Of a stretch of 64,000 nucleotides of DNA, positions 32,540-44,989 are shown in pieces. Under the pieces are notes generated by a model, which saw only the letters and a list, made by a program, of their open reading frames with translations, searched no databases and had not been told where the DNA came from. Numbering within the stretch: position 1 is the stretch's first letter; every line of letters begins with the position of its first letter. The DNA is from Cotesia glomerata (taxonomy: Eukaryota; Arthropoda; Insecta; Hymenoptera; Braconidae), in assembly GCF_020080835.1 (NCBI RefSeq), contig NC_058161.1, positions 5,806,001 to 5,870,000 on the forward strand, read 5' to 3'. The translations under genes and the position numbers were made by a program.

Positions 32540-32627
32540 ATTTTTTTCTCCCTTCCGGGCGGAAAGCGTCAATTTTCCGTCCGCTGCGCTAAATGAAAAT
32601 GCTGCTTTCCGCCTCCGTCGAGGAGAA
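32540..32627 (-). repeat. Mini-core, inverted
   Basis: CCGGGCGGAAAGCGTCAATT, CGCTGCGCTAAATG and GCTGCTTTCCGCCTCCGTCG: the reverse of 18834-18926, next to hairpin H8. With H8 it forms an isolated minimal unit. Confidence 0.8.
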
Positions 32628-32741
32628 AATAGTATATTACACACCTAGGGAAGTGAAGTAAGAAATGTCTCAGATCACATGTAATTGTTGTCCGAGGCGA
32701 AGCCGAGTATATTTCTTACCCTAGGTAAGAAATATACTATT
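32628..32741 (+). repeat. AATAGTATA hairpin module H8 (rearranged)
   Basis: AATAGTATATTACACACCTA at the left and TATACTATT at the right. The left arm matches H5, with CCGAGGCGAAGCCGAG at the apex, but the right arm is shortened and reads TTTCTTACCCTAGGTAAGAA. The unit 32508-32743 is flanked by TGTGTAGAG on both sides (32499-32507 and 32744-32752). Confidence 0.85.
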
Positions 32742-33194
32742 ACTGTGTAGAGAAATGTCAATATACAAAACTAAAAATTATTTTATTTTTAGAGATCAAC
32801 TTATAATTTTCATAATATTGAGACCATGTATCTTTGCAAATAAAAAATTATAAACGTTTACAAAAGTCCTTAAAAATATCATTGTAGGTAAATGTTGATG
32901 TAATTAAAAAATTGTTTAACTAAAAAACAAATTAATTTAACTCGAGCTTAGTGAAACATGTGATTGACAGTTAGTTTATTATACAATGAGTAGTTAATGG
33001 TTATTCTCCAATCTTCTTTAATTTTGTTGTCCGTCACCATCACCGACAACATTAAAATTGAATATTTCAGGCATGTTCTGATTTAAATACAGAATTAAAT
33101 ATGTAGAATTTAAAAATGAAAATTTGAATAATGGAACTAAAATATGTGGGCGGAATAAAAGATAAGTAAATGTAATAGTGATTAGGGTAGACAG

Positions 33195-33480
33195 TATGTT
33201 CATATATGCGGTTGGTGAGACTAGACGGGTTGCGGGTTCCGTCCTCGGGGTTGAAGGCCGAACGGACAGTAGGAATTTAAATGAAGGGCGGTAACAACTT
33301 AAATCGAGCTCAGATGTTAAATCTACTGCGACGTGGATACACGCCGGCTGGAGAATCTAGTAAATAGTTTTGTATTGAATATCTGAAAATGTAAATCTGC
33401 GGCCTGGCTTCGCCGAGAAATCTATCGAAGTTCGTAGCCCGGAGACATTTTACAGCAACTGTAACTTAGCTGAGACCGCC
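33195..33480. other. Unique GC-richer stretch, possible SINE-like sequence
   Basis: GCGGTTGGTGAGACTAGACG and GGGTTCCGTCCTCGG vaguely recall tRNA-type A and B boxes. The following 220 bp are unusually balanced in composition for the intron. No second copy here, so weak. Confidence 0.25.
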
Positions 33481-33709
33481 AATTATTGACTATGGGTTGG
33501 AGAACAAGTTTTGGAGAAGTTTATAGATTTAGTTACGAAAATAATTTTTTTTTTTATTTAAGCTACTGTTAATTAAAGAAAAAGTTGATAGGTTCAGGCT
33601 ACAGGAGTAAAATCCGTTTAATTAAACAATTTTTTTAGGATGAATGAATGTCGAATAAAACAGTACAAAATTTTAATTTTTAATTTCCAATTTAGTTTAT
33701 TCTTTTCAC

Positions 33710-34305
33710 AGTAGGGATGGGCGATATACATCGATGTTTCGACTATCGATGTTTTTTCCGGGAAACATCGATTTTTTTGGTCGATTTTTTTTGGAATCGA
33801 AACATCGATGGTCGATGTAGAATAATGAACCATCGACATCGAAATAAATTTCTACTAAAAATTTTTTAGCGCGCGCTAAAAATTAAAAAAAAAAATCTGA
33901 AAATACCAAAAAAAATCGTAAAAATTACAGTTATAAATATGGGAAAAAATCTATTTAACACAATTGTTAATGACTTGCAAGTGCATTTTCATAGCTGGAA
34001 TATGATCTTAGAATTCAAAAATAACGAAATAACCATATTTTCGAATTTCAGACTGTCGTTCGATTGTATCGAATTTTTTTAATCTTACATGACCTACACA
34101 GTGAGTGTACAAATGAAATAAAACGAATTAATTTTTACACAAAAATTAGTTAGTTTATCGACAGAAAACGACTGTTTTAATTATTTGAAATATTCGAATT
34201 ATTCGAACTATTCGAATTATTCGAACTATACGAATATTCAAATATTCGATTCGAATTTCGAATCGAATAGTACTATTCGATTCGAACACTATTCACACAC
34301 CCCTA
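33710..34305. mobile_element. hAT-like non-autonomous element or two fused fragments
   Basis: Left edge TAGGGATGGGCGATATACAT with repeated ACATCGAT/ATCGATGT; right edge TATTCACACACCCCTA with ATTCGAATTATTCGAA repeats. The ends are inverted only over about 8-10 bp (TAGGG(A/G)TG). The left resembles widespread hAT-type MITEs ending in AGGGATGGGC. No clear 8-bp duplication, so it may be two different elements. Confidence 0.5.
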
Positions 34306-37300
34306 GAAATAATATTTAAACTTCAAAATTGAACAATTATTTTATCATCTAAAAAAACACTTAATACAATTTCATTCCGTGCCTTCTAAGAATCAATGGT
34401 TATTTTTGAATACACATGAATTTGAACTTGGAAGTCACCTAGGAAATTTTCAAATAAGTTCAAGGTGATGAAGACAGTAGTGCTCTTCCTGTATCTTCAA
34501 AAACTTGAAGATTGTTAGGCACTAGAGATAACAAACTACAGGAAAGAGCAAGAAAATAAGGTATAACGTATAAGTGGTCCAGCTAGATAGAACTGATTGA
34601 ATAACAACAGGGACTTCACTCGACTAAGACTTGCCTTACTGTTACCAGACCCGGACCTACTGCGCCTCCACTTAAAGTTGTCGAGACGGCAATCGATTTC
34701 TGGGTACAACTAACTTCTTGAATACACTGTCGCCTCCTTTTACTGTCTTAGCCTCTTGTTCTTGTTCTTGTTCGAAGTGAATCGCTCTTTCGTCTTTCTC
34801 GTGCGCCCTCGAGCTTTCTGCTTCGTTGTGTGTGTACTTATTCTAGTTTCTCGTAAAGACCCTCTTAACTCGATCATCTAGAGCATTGGCAATTGGATCA
34901 TGATGCCAGACTGTATAATTTATCGCCTGGATAATTTATCATACTAAATTTTATGCTTTTGTTGATATTGAATATTTCATTGACCTTAGATTTTTCATCG
35001 TAGAATATTTCAAATGAATATTGCGTAATTTTTCGACAGCGGATAAATTTGTAGATTTTCTAATCTTTATTTTTATTTTAATTATTTTATTAAGAGAAAT
35101 TTTCGGTTTTGGTGTATTGTTTATTAACAATGAATAAATATTCATGATTAAGAATAAACAATTTCAATCTATGAATCGATTTTAAAAGAGAAAAAAAACT
35201 TCTTTCGCTTTATAAATTAAGATTGTTGATAACAAAAAAGAAATTTTTTTTCTCTCTTTTTTCGTCGTAATTATATTAAGTATCCTAGAGTAAAAAAAAG
35301 TTTATTTTTCATAAGGTCGAATAGTTTCGTTATAAAAATTATTTTGCTTTACTTTTAAATTTTTTTACCATCAAGAATAATTCAATAATTAAACATAAAA
35401 TATTAGATCTTCTTTTAAAATAATAATAAATAAAATTTGCGGTTAATAATTTTTTATTAATTTATTTAATATGCGACAAAATAACCGGAAATATTTTTTT
35501 TTAAGTTTTTTTGCCCTAAAATATATTATTTTATTATAAAAAATGCTTCAATAATTTTTTCTGAACTATTTTTTCATAAATATCATTTTTTCATGTATTT
35601 TAAATTCATGAAATGACTGCACTTTTTGTCGTTGAAAGCGATTTCATAATGTAATTTTAGCGTGCTCTCTTATTGAAACAAATTGAAGAATGACAAAATG
35701 ATTTTTTTTTTTAATACTACTGAATTAAATGTAACTTGTACAGTTTAAGTTTAAATAAAAAAAAATTTTTTCAATTAAAAGCTGGCTACAAAACAACGCT
35801 CATTTATTATATACAGGTGGATTAAAAATAGAATAAGAGTTATAAGTCGTATACTTTTAAATTTTCCGAACTCCTTATGTTTGTTACGTAAAGACCAGCA
35901 GAAGACGGGTAACTTAGCTTAATCACTTAAATTTGTAAGATTGAAGACCGATCCAACAAATAATTTTGAACTGATTAAAGCACAGCTTTGAACAACTCGA
36001 AGCAAGTAAATATTGATTGAAAAAAGTTATCTGCAGAAAACAAAGTGCAGTTAGAAAAGAAGATTGGCCGAGCGCCGAGTCTTTTAACGACTCGCAAAAA
36101 CAATACACCGATAAATGTACAATGCAGGATCGGAGATAAAGATAAAAAAAAAAGAAAAGAAGTAAATAAAGTTGAAGTAAGTCAAAGACTAGATATTAGT
36201 GTACTAACTCCCGAGACTTGATTTGATCTCTCTTTTTTATTTATATTTTATAGGAAAGGAAAGGAGCCCGCCGGCTGACCCAAGTACTTGCCTTTTCTAC
36301 TAGTTGTTTTTATTTAAACTTTTGTTGTATTCACTATTTTTTATTCATCGTCTTCCTCTTCTATTTCTCTTTGGATGCATCTAGGTCAACTGTTTTCATC
36401 TCTTTGTGTATCCTGGATATGTGCACGGACTCGCATTTCGACAATGAAACATCCAGAAACATAAAATGTACACCGGAAACGGAAACCTGAACGCTTTCGC
36501 ACACACATCGTTTCTCTTGCCGTTCTCGTTCTCATTCGGGCTCGGCAGCCATCCAGAATACAAAAGACAACCCTTTCTCGGATACTTTTATTCTTCAGTA
36601 TATTTCTCTCTTTCTCTTTTTTCTTTCTTTCTCTCTGAGTCTTTTTACGCCCTCGCGACAGCTCTGCCATAAGAGATTGTAATCCGATCCACGCGTAAAC
36701 AGATTCCACGGAATGCTCAAATATTCGTACGAAGATTTACGTTTTATTCGTTGTATTCGGTTCACGCATGTGGAACCTTCACATGCTATCCTCTCTTTTT
36801 CCATAAAAAATTTTCTGATATGGCTTGATCTCATCCTATATGGCCATATCAGGTCATATGTAAAAGCGACAAATAACTTTTTTAATTCTTACTCACATGG
36901 AAAAAGTTTTATTAAGAATTTACTATTAAATTCATGAGCAGAATTACCGGACTGTATTATAATCGTGGGACACTAAAGCGCTACTTTATTATTTATAAAT
37001 AATAACATTTTTAATATTCATGTCAGTAAAGTTCACTGGAGTCTCCCGTAAAATAAAAAAAATTAATGCAGCTTACCGCACACGAAATAGAATTATTATT
37101 GAACGTATTGTTTTCAATAGAATATTATTATTAATTTTATATTTTGGAAAATTTATATTTCGATTTAATAAGATCAAGTGTTCGATTTAATTTATTTTTT
37201 AAGGTTATTTCACTCAAATACATATATAAAATAATAGTTAATTGTAACAAAAAATTACGAATGTCATTTAAGTAAATTTTTAGAAATAACATTAAATTAA

Positions 37301-40138
37301 TTGTAAAAATTTTATTAGAATGATAATTGTATAAAACTTTGTTAAATTTAACTGTAGTTCAGCAAAAACTAATCACTGACATGTGTAATTTTTTTATACC
37401 TTTGAGAAGTAGAGAGCGATTACAACGCCACCTTAGTCAGTGAATAATACCGTTACTTATATTAATTTTTACTGGAGACTCCGGTAAATTTTTTAGAAGT
37501 TTAAATTTATTGTAAATTTTAATATTAAAATAGTAAAAAATAAATATTAATTTTTCACATTAATTTTTTCTACCGGTACACTACAGTCAAATTTAACGAT
37601 ACTTTTCTATATTTTTCTACATTATATTTGTGAATAATTTTTATTTATTTGTTCAATCTAAGTCCACAAATAGGTACTAAAATTACATAGTACTGCTAAG
37701 AACTTAATAAAAAATTTTCTAATTTTACTATAACAATAATCATAATATTGTTTGTAATTTTTCACTATAATTTTTAAAGAAAATTTTTTTTCTGTTCATA
37801 TTTGTACGGATCAAATTTTCTGAAATGACCATGAATAAACATATATAGCAATAAGAAAAAATTTTAACGGGCAATGAGTAAATAGGGACTGTATCATCGG
37901 AATTGCATTTTTAACAAGACCTCCGAGCCCGTGGATGTCCTCGCGGCTGACCGCCCAAGCTATTCGCCAACGAATGGTTCACGAATCGATTTCAAAGCTG
38001 TCCACAGCAGCCGACGCCGGTGATCAGCGGAAAGCTTTGGATTTTTACGTCGCTCAACCATTTCCACGTATCGCTAATTCACTACAATGAATATTGAATC
38101 GACTCCATAGATATCACTAATTTTTAAATTCCTGTCTGCCGAAAATAAATAAATAAAAGTAACAAAGTTAAAAAATAATTCGTTGTTTAGTCAATCGAAT
38201 TCACGTGACGTGAGATAGCCATCGATTTTTCCAAGCGTTTTTTAAATAGAAAAAAATTTGATGTTGCTTTTGAATTATTCCAGATTCAAATTTTCTTGTT
38301 CGCACTCGTGAAATTATTATTTTTTCCTCTATTTTTAGGAGATGAAAAAATGAAATAAAAGTCGAAAATAAAATAGAGCTACCGTGACATAAAATAATAA
38401 ATTTTACGGAAAGAGGTATGAAGAGTGGAAAAAATTTATGATGCGGTACGGCTTTAAATTTTGATAGTCAATGGAAAAATCATGCCTAATTTTTACTGTG
38501 AGTTATTTGAACAATTACATTTATTTATGGTGCAGACAAATTAACAATGGCAGCGGACAAATTTTTATCAGTCCATATCAGGACATAAAAAACTATATAT
38601 GAATATATTTGATCTTATAAAATTTTCTTAGGATTATCTCTTTTTTTTATATTTTTTTAAATTTTATAAAATTTAATTTCAAATTTATGACCATGTACAA
38701 GAAATATTAATGATCAATTAATTCCCACAATTAAGAATCTTTGCATGAAAAAATTTATTAATTAAAAAAATTTTAATCCATAACAAATGTATCCTGCAAA
38801 TCAAAATTAAAAATAATAACAAAAAAAAATACTACAGCGTAAATGTGTGGGATGATTAACAATCGTCTAGGCTTAGCAGGCATCGGCGTAATTAATAAAA
38901 TGATTAAATGAAGCTTTCTTTGCCGTCCATTAATTACGCGGTAGGATGAAGAAAGCGAGGGTACGAGAAAGTAATGGCGAGTGGTAGTTAATAGTAAAAA
39001 GAGTAGACGGCAACTCACATCCAAGTAACAGTCAGTAGACATTTATAAAAGTGAGACGTGACAGAGGACCAGGAAAACCAGGGATCTCTGATATAAATAA
39101 TCCTCGATCTATGTCTAGTCGGGAATAGTGTGGGATACATCCGTTTGTACCTGTACAAAGAACACGTCATAACCGTTCGATGAAAATCGAACCGGGTCAA
39201 ATAGTAGCCAGCGAAGTGAAGGCGCATTGTTCGATGCGAATATGTAGTTCAGATCTCCTCGCCGAGGAAGAGTGCCAGGATAAAATATTCAAAGTACTTT
39301 ATACTTTTCTTATAACTTATTGCGTCTACATACGTCCCAGTTGTCTTATTTCAGTTTGCTACATTTATTTTCCCCTTCCTTTTATTTATTTTTATTATTT
39401 TTCATTTTCTCCACCCCGCTTTTTCTACCCGGATTTATTTAACTTGTTTCAGTTCAATATTTCACCTCTGTTTTGAATATTGTAAATCATTTTGAATTGT
39501 CGGTGAAAATTATTGAAAGGGTCGATGGCAGTACGTGACATCATTAAATTTTTATGGATTTAGAAACAAATGATGGACTGTTATTATTTAAAATGTATTT
39601 TTTTAAAAAAATAATAATAATAATGAATGAAAAAGTAAAAAAATAAAAAAGCCGATTTGATTGATATTAAACTTGAAAGTATTTAAGAACTATTTCCGAA
39701 GTAAGATTAAAAGTTAAGAAATAAAATTAAAAATCTCAGAGATAAGAAATAAAACTATTAAAAGAAAGCTGTCGATTAAAAAAGCAGATGCACTGATGGC
39801 ATAGATGAATCGTCGCCGCATATTTTAGCTAAAATATTTTCACTGAAAAACAAAAAAAAGCACGCGATGAAAGGGTTGAAAGAGTTAGGTGGCAGCCGAG
39901 GGGAGAGAGAAAGGGTGTGTAGAGAATCAACGGCATCAGAACGCGAATTGGAAGATAAAGGAACTTGGGGCGAAGTATTCGGTGACCCGGAGCGAACTTT
40001 GTAGAGTTGGGAATTTGATTATTAGTTTCCGTCGAGAAAACTCAACTTGTCTTTATACTTATACTTTCTTAGTCTATATTCTTCACACTTTGCATACCGA
40101 CTTTCTTTTATTTTTCTTACATACTGATATATATTTTT
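34306..40138. other. Intronic unique DNA
   Basis: Mostly AT-rich. Less AT-rich patches, which could be conserved regulatory sequence, lie near 34490-34900, 36210-36830, 37890-38100, 38860-39330 and 39880-40030. ORFs here (107 codons at 36386-36709 minus, 89 at 38773-39042 minus, 98 at 39180-39476 plus) are charge- or aromatic-biased frames without domains, and several overlap on opposite strands. Confidence 0.4.
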
Positions 40139-40287
40139 AACTTCCCGCTAAGAAAATTGAACATTTTCAAAAATCGGGAAGTTATTGTTTTCACCCCGTT
40201 TTGCAAAAATCGAGTTTTCATCAGATCTCGACGGTTGAAGGTCACAGGAAGCTTCCCTGACTATCCCCGTGAGGTTGTCACGGTGTC

Positions 40288-40339
<52 letters not shown>

Positions 40340-41028
40340 TATGTGAACCGCTTATAACTTTTGAACGGCTTGACCGATTTCATCGTGGTTGGTGCCATTC
40401 GAAAGGGCTTGACCAAACTTAGATTTTTAAAACTATTTGGACCGATTCAGATCAATAAATTTTGAGAAATCTTCAAAAAACTGAAAAAAAAATTTTTTTC
40501 AAACGTGGTTTTTTTGGAATAACTTTTAAACGGCTTTATGGTTCAATTCCAAAAACTAATCAGCTCTTAACCTCAAAAAACCACGTCGATCGCCACCAGT
40601 CCGGTCAAAATCGGTTGATTCGTTCGAGAGATATCGTGAACGAAAGAAAACCGAAAAAAAGTGTTTTTTTGGAATAACTCCGAAATTCCTAGCGCGATCA
40701 ATTCAAAATTTAAGATTCTTTGTGAGGCTTGAAAAACTGCGTCGAATGCTGCCAACCGCGTGAAAATCGGTTTATTCATTCAAAAGTTATTGCGGTTTAA
40801 AAATTCAAAAAATAGTGTCTTATCAAATCTCTATCAGACTTTTGAGCTCGAAGAGCTCAAAAGCATAGGAAAGCAATCTCTTTGAGCTCGGAGAGCTCAA
40901 AATAACCCATAAATTGTATTTTTAAGCTCGAAGAGCTCAAAAACGTCATTGGTGCAATTTTAAGCGCCTAAGTATGGAATTAGCGGGAAGTTGCAGGGAT
41001 GGCCTTCAGGGTCAACCGTTTTCCTAAT
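40139..41028 (+). mobile_element. GCGGGAAGTT-family element, copy 1
   Basis: Starts AACTTCCCGCTAAGAAAATT. Near the right it has TTAGCGGGAAGTT (40980-40992), then GCAGGGATGGCCTTCAGGGT and CAACCGTTTTCC. The interior repeats a module of the form AAAATCGGTTKATTCGTTC ... GAGATATC ... GGAATAACTYC. GAGCTCGAAGAGCTCAAAA units occur at 40845-40945. A (TG)n tract lies at 40289-40334. No transposase. Confidence 0.75.
40289..40334. repeat. (TG)n microsatellite
   Basis: A near-perfect run of more than 20 TG dinucleotides inside the GCGGGAAGTT-family element; absent from the copy at 56004-57089. Confidence 0.9.
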
Positions 41029-42106
41029 TTTTTTTTTTTAGTATTTCTGTAGATATAATTTTGTAAAAAATCATCAAAAATTCTGTAATCAATGATAAAA
41101 ATTATTTAAAAAAAAAAATTGTATTCGACCATTCGAAAACTTTTTTTCAGCTGTATAATCCAGCGCTTTCAAAAAGCTTTGAAACCACTTAGTTTTCCAA
41201 GTTTACTCAATAAATAAACAGACTAAAATTTCTCAAATGTATTTCTGTGTAAATATTTAAACACCGCTTTCAAGTAAATTAAAAATGTTAAGCGGATTAA
41301 TTTATACTTTCATCAAAGCTCATTTGAATTTCGTGATAAATTAAATACTGCAATAAATCTTTTTAACACTCTACACAATTTAAATAATAAATAATAAAGA
41401 ACAAATAAATAAAAAAAATTTTTCACCCGGAACATATTTATCATATTATACAAAGTTAATTTGAATTTGGATTAAAATTTAAAAATTTATGATTTACGGT
41501 AAATTAATTCTAGACAGATAACTTTTATAGTTATCGAGTTAAGTCTGGCTATTTTACTTTTTGTTCAGTGGCGAAGGTTCCTCGAAAGTACTTGGAAGGA
41601 GGGAAGGGGTTGGACTATTCGCGTGTGTTCCGCAGAGTTTCGATTAAAAAACGATTCGAAGAATGATTTACCGGCGAGCCAAATTGAATCGCTAATCTAA
41701 GTTTGAAAACTTTCACGAGACCGGGTGAATTATGGCGGCCTAGGGAATAAATGTCGCCGTATACTGCCGGAAGAAGTAAGGGGACACACAAGTTACTCCA
41801 TACATATATACTATACGTCCAAGGGTCACGTTCGACACTCAACGAAGGTATAAAATCTTATAGCTTATGGCCTTAACAAATGTTACAATTTATTCATTGG
41901 TGTAAGCACCACTTGGAATTTTTATTTTTGTTTTTTTGCTCTTCATAATTTAGGAGAGAAATTATTTTTTATGACCGCGAATAAAATTTTGTTGTTGGCA
42001 TTTTATTAAATTCAATTTGATCAAACAATTATTGAGCTTTAGTAAATTGTAAAAAATTTAATGAAAGAATTTTGTAATCATTTTTACACAGTAAACAATT
42101 TTTCGT
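41029..42106. other. Intronic unique DNA
   Basis: AT-rich, with a less AT-rich patch at about 41560-41850 whose minus-strand 75-codon frame shows no domain. Confidence 0.4.
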
Positions 42107-42315
42107 CGTTAGATAACTAAAGTTAGCCGACATTTTTAATTTTTTGATTTTTTTTTTCATTAATTAAATTAGAACAAAAAAATATTTTTTAAAAATTGCA
42201 CTTACAGTTTTTCAAGTTTTTTACCAATGAAATTTTTAAAAAATTTTTTTGTCATAATTTTTTCAATAAAAAAGAATTATTAGAATTTTCAGATGTTGGC
42301 TAACTTAATTTTCAT
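42107..42315. mobile_element. MITE related to the 55437 copy
   Basis: Left AAAGTTAGCCGACATTTTTA and right, inverted, ATGAAAATTAAGTTAGCCAA; interior TTTTTGATTTTTTTTTTCAT and ATTAATTAAA as in the 55437-55640 copy. The target duplication is not recognisable here. Confidence 0.7.
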
Positions 42316-44230
42316 GTTATTCGATCCCTTTTTATGTGTTGCAAATAACACTTTACTAATTAATTAGACCAAATTTTTTTACTATGTGTTATTAAAAATT
42401 TTGAAATGAAAACAGACAAGCTAAATTGAGAAATGATTTGCTGTCTCACATGTCGATAAGGCGTAACGTTGGACTCGGATCAGGTCTGACCCAGCCCGAC
42501 TATAACCCCTTAATCTGATGTCGAGTGCGGCCATCAAGCGAATCATGGTACTTAGCGTCGATAACAGAACTCGGAGAGTCGAGAGATCTTCCTACTACTG
42601 AGCGTTAATATCCTAATTAAATGGAGAAATACGTCTGTGTCATTCGAGCGAGTATCAATGACGACTCATCTTTCTTTGGTCGATTTTTATCAATTAGCGC
42701 GACGAAGTTCGGCTAAACCGGACGTCCAATTAATGTCCAATTAATCTGTATTTCATGTGAAATAGAAAGTTTTGTTTTTTCATAGAAGCAAACTTTTACA
42801 GTTTCATCCATCCTGAGCTTCTGCAAAATAATTGACCGGCTCAGAGTCACGTAAATCCGGGGCTGGTGTTAAACTTTTAAAATACCGTTTTATTTAATCA
42901 CTAATTGACGGTCACGAGCGGACTACTGGTGTTTTTCTTATTCTGATTGTGAAAACGAATTAGCGTTAACTTGAAACCAATTTAGACTTTTGTAAAGGAT
43001 AGAGGAAGTAAAAAAGTAAATTGATTTTAAAGTTTTATCGCGTAGTTTCAAACCGCTGGATGTTTTAGAAAAAGAAAAAAGTAATAATAGCAATAATAAT
43101 AATAAAATTGATAATGATAAAAATATTAGTATTGATAATCACAATGAAAATGATATCGATTTTTATGATAATATTGATATTTATGAATACAATGAGAATG
43201 TATAAAATAATTTAGTTAAAAGTTAACTAGAAGAAAAAATTTCCGAGTAAATTAAACGCCGCATGTTTGAAAAATAAATATTTAATTTAATTAAAATTAA
43301 TCTCAAGCTGGAAAATTTTAATTACTAAGTCTCAATCGCACTAAGAGAAATTTATATCACTCGGATTCATTTTTGAGATCCAATAAATTAGTACTAATAG
43401 GCGCAAGTATAATGTGCGAGATTCTAGATTCTTTGTTACGGGCCAGTAGCAACACGAGTCTGCTAATGAATTTTTAAGTTTTAAGTAGCTAGCCTTTACG
43501 GTCTAGTCTGAACCCCGGTGTGTCTTTACCCAAGCGTTGCATCGCCTTAATCTTCTTTTTTTTTTTACTTCCACGTCTTGCTCGTCTTCTTTAACATTTG
43601 CGCTGGCGATGGCAGGAAACTTTCCAGCAACTAGAGGCCGGGTTTCATTGAAAATTACTTTCAGCACGCTTTGAGAAACAACCCTATCTCGGATCTTACC
43701 AAAAGTATAATTAATTTTTTCGGGTCATCTAGTCGAGTAATTTGTAGCTTTATTTTAACTTGCAGAAATTTAAAATTTTTTTTCATTATTTATTACGGAA
43801 ATTTTGTTATAGACAGGCAACATATTAAATTTTTAAATTAAACTTTTTTTTATTCATTCGAGATTGAATTTTTTTGTAATAAAAATCAGTGAATGATTGA
43901 AAGTACTTAACATTACATAATTAATTTTTATTTTTACTAGATAAATATCAAGTATAGTTAAAGTAATTGTTGTTAAAACAATATAAAAATGATCAGTAAT
44001 TAGAAGTAACTAGATCGGAGCGACACTGGCAATTAAACCAATTAAAATTTATCTACACCATTCACTTCGATATCACGTTTCATTTGAACTTGACTACTTA
44101 GCTACTAAAAGAAGCATCGATTTCTTTCATTAATATTTTCAAGTAAAAATTTCAATGTTCGTAAAAGTGGAAATAAAAATTGTTTATCCGGAAAAATTTT
44201 TTTTTTCAATGTCAGAAATTTAGATGTATA
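42316..44230. other. Intronic unique DNA
   Basis: Balanced-composition patches at about 42420-42930 and 43430-43740 contain no ORF of note; they are candidates for conserved non-coding sequence. ATAATAATAAAATTGATAA simple sequence lies at 43083-43200. Confidence 0.4.
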
Positions 44231-44420
44231 CACGGAAAGAAATTTATAGGAACCTTTCCAAAAATTATGGAAATGGTTCCTATAATAAAATGATCATTAT
44301 AGGTATCAATCCTATGCTTATTATGGGAACCATACCCATAATTTACTGGAAACATAGGAATGGTTCCTATAATATTATAGGAATGGTTCCTATGATATTA
44401 TGGGAATGACGCTCATAATA
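44231..44420. repeat. Foldback repeat of ATAGGAATGGTTCCTATAAT
   Basis: AGGAATGGTTCCTATAATAT and variants occur five or six times, each itself palindromic (ATTATAGGAA / TTCCTATAAT). Likely the core of a MITE; the left edge CACGGAAAGAAATTTATAGG is of a type common for such elements, but the right edge is unclear. Confidence 0.65.
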
Positions 44421-44714
44421 ATAGAAAAATTTTTATGTTCATAATAATGAAGCAATCACATCAAAAATATAAAGTAATTATTATATATTTTTTTACTAAT
44501 AAATTTTTTTTTATAAATAAAAATTGATCTTTCACTAGAGTGAAAAAATTTCTTTTTCATAATTTTTATTCATGTGTGTACTTAATCTTAAATTGTTTAT
44601 TCCAACTCAGTTATTATTGTGTTAGATAATATTGAAAAATATTGCAACAATTCTAAAGTTTCTCTAATAAAAGGGATATTTTCTCACTATACAATTAGAG
44701 GAGCAAGGTAGATA

Positions 44715-44989
44715 TACACTGATAGAAGGATTTGTTTATAGTTAAAAATATTTGTTAATATTTAACAAATCATTTATTAGAGACTACTTTTTAGTCCTTA
44801 ATAAATATTTCTTATTATTTAAAAAGATTTATTAATATTTAATAAATGAATATCAGATTTATTAAATACAAACAAATCATTTTAAATACTAAGAAATATT
44901 TGTTTAATACTAAAAAGTGGTCTCTAATAAATGAATTGTTAGCTATTAAAAAATATTTTTTGGTACAAATAAATCCTTCTATCAGTGTA
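44715..44989. mobile_element. CACTGATA MITE, full copy
   Basis: 275 bp including TA at both edges. TACACTGATAGAAGGATTTG at the left and its inverse (CTTCTATCAGTGTA) at the right. The interior is near-palindromic with TATTTAATAAA and ATTTATTAGAGACTAC / GTGGTCTCTAATAAAT blocks. A 75-codon frame at 44846 is a by-product. Confidence 0.9.

Noticed and set aside
36386..36709. 107-codon minus-strand ORF rich in R, E and K
   Set aside because: Produced by a pyrimidine-rich tract on the + strand; overlapping frames on the other strand are equally long and no family resemblance is seen.
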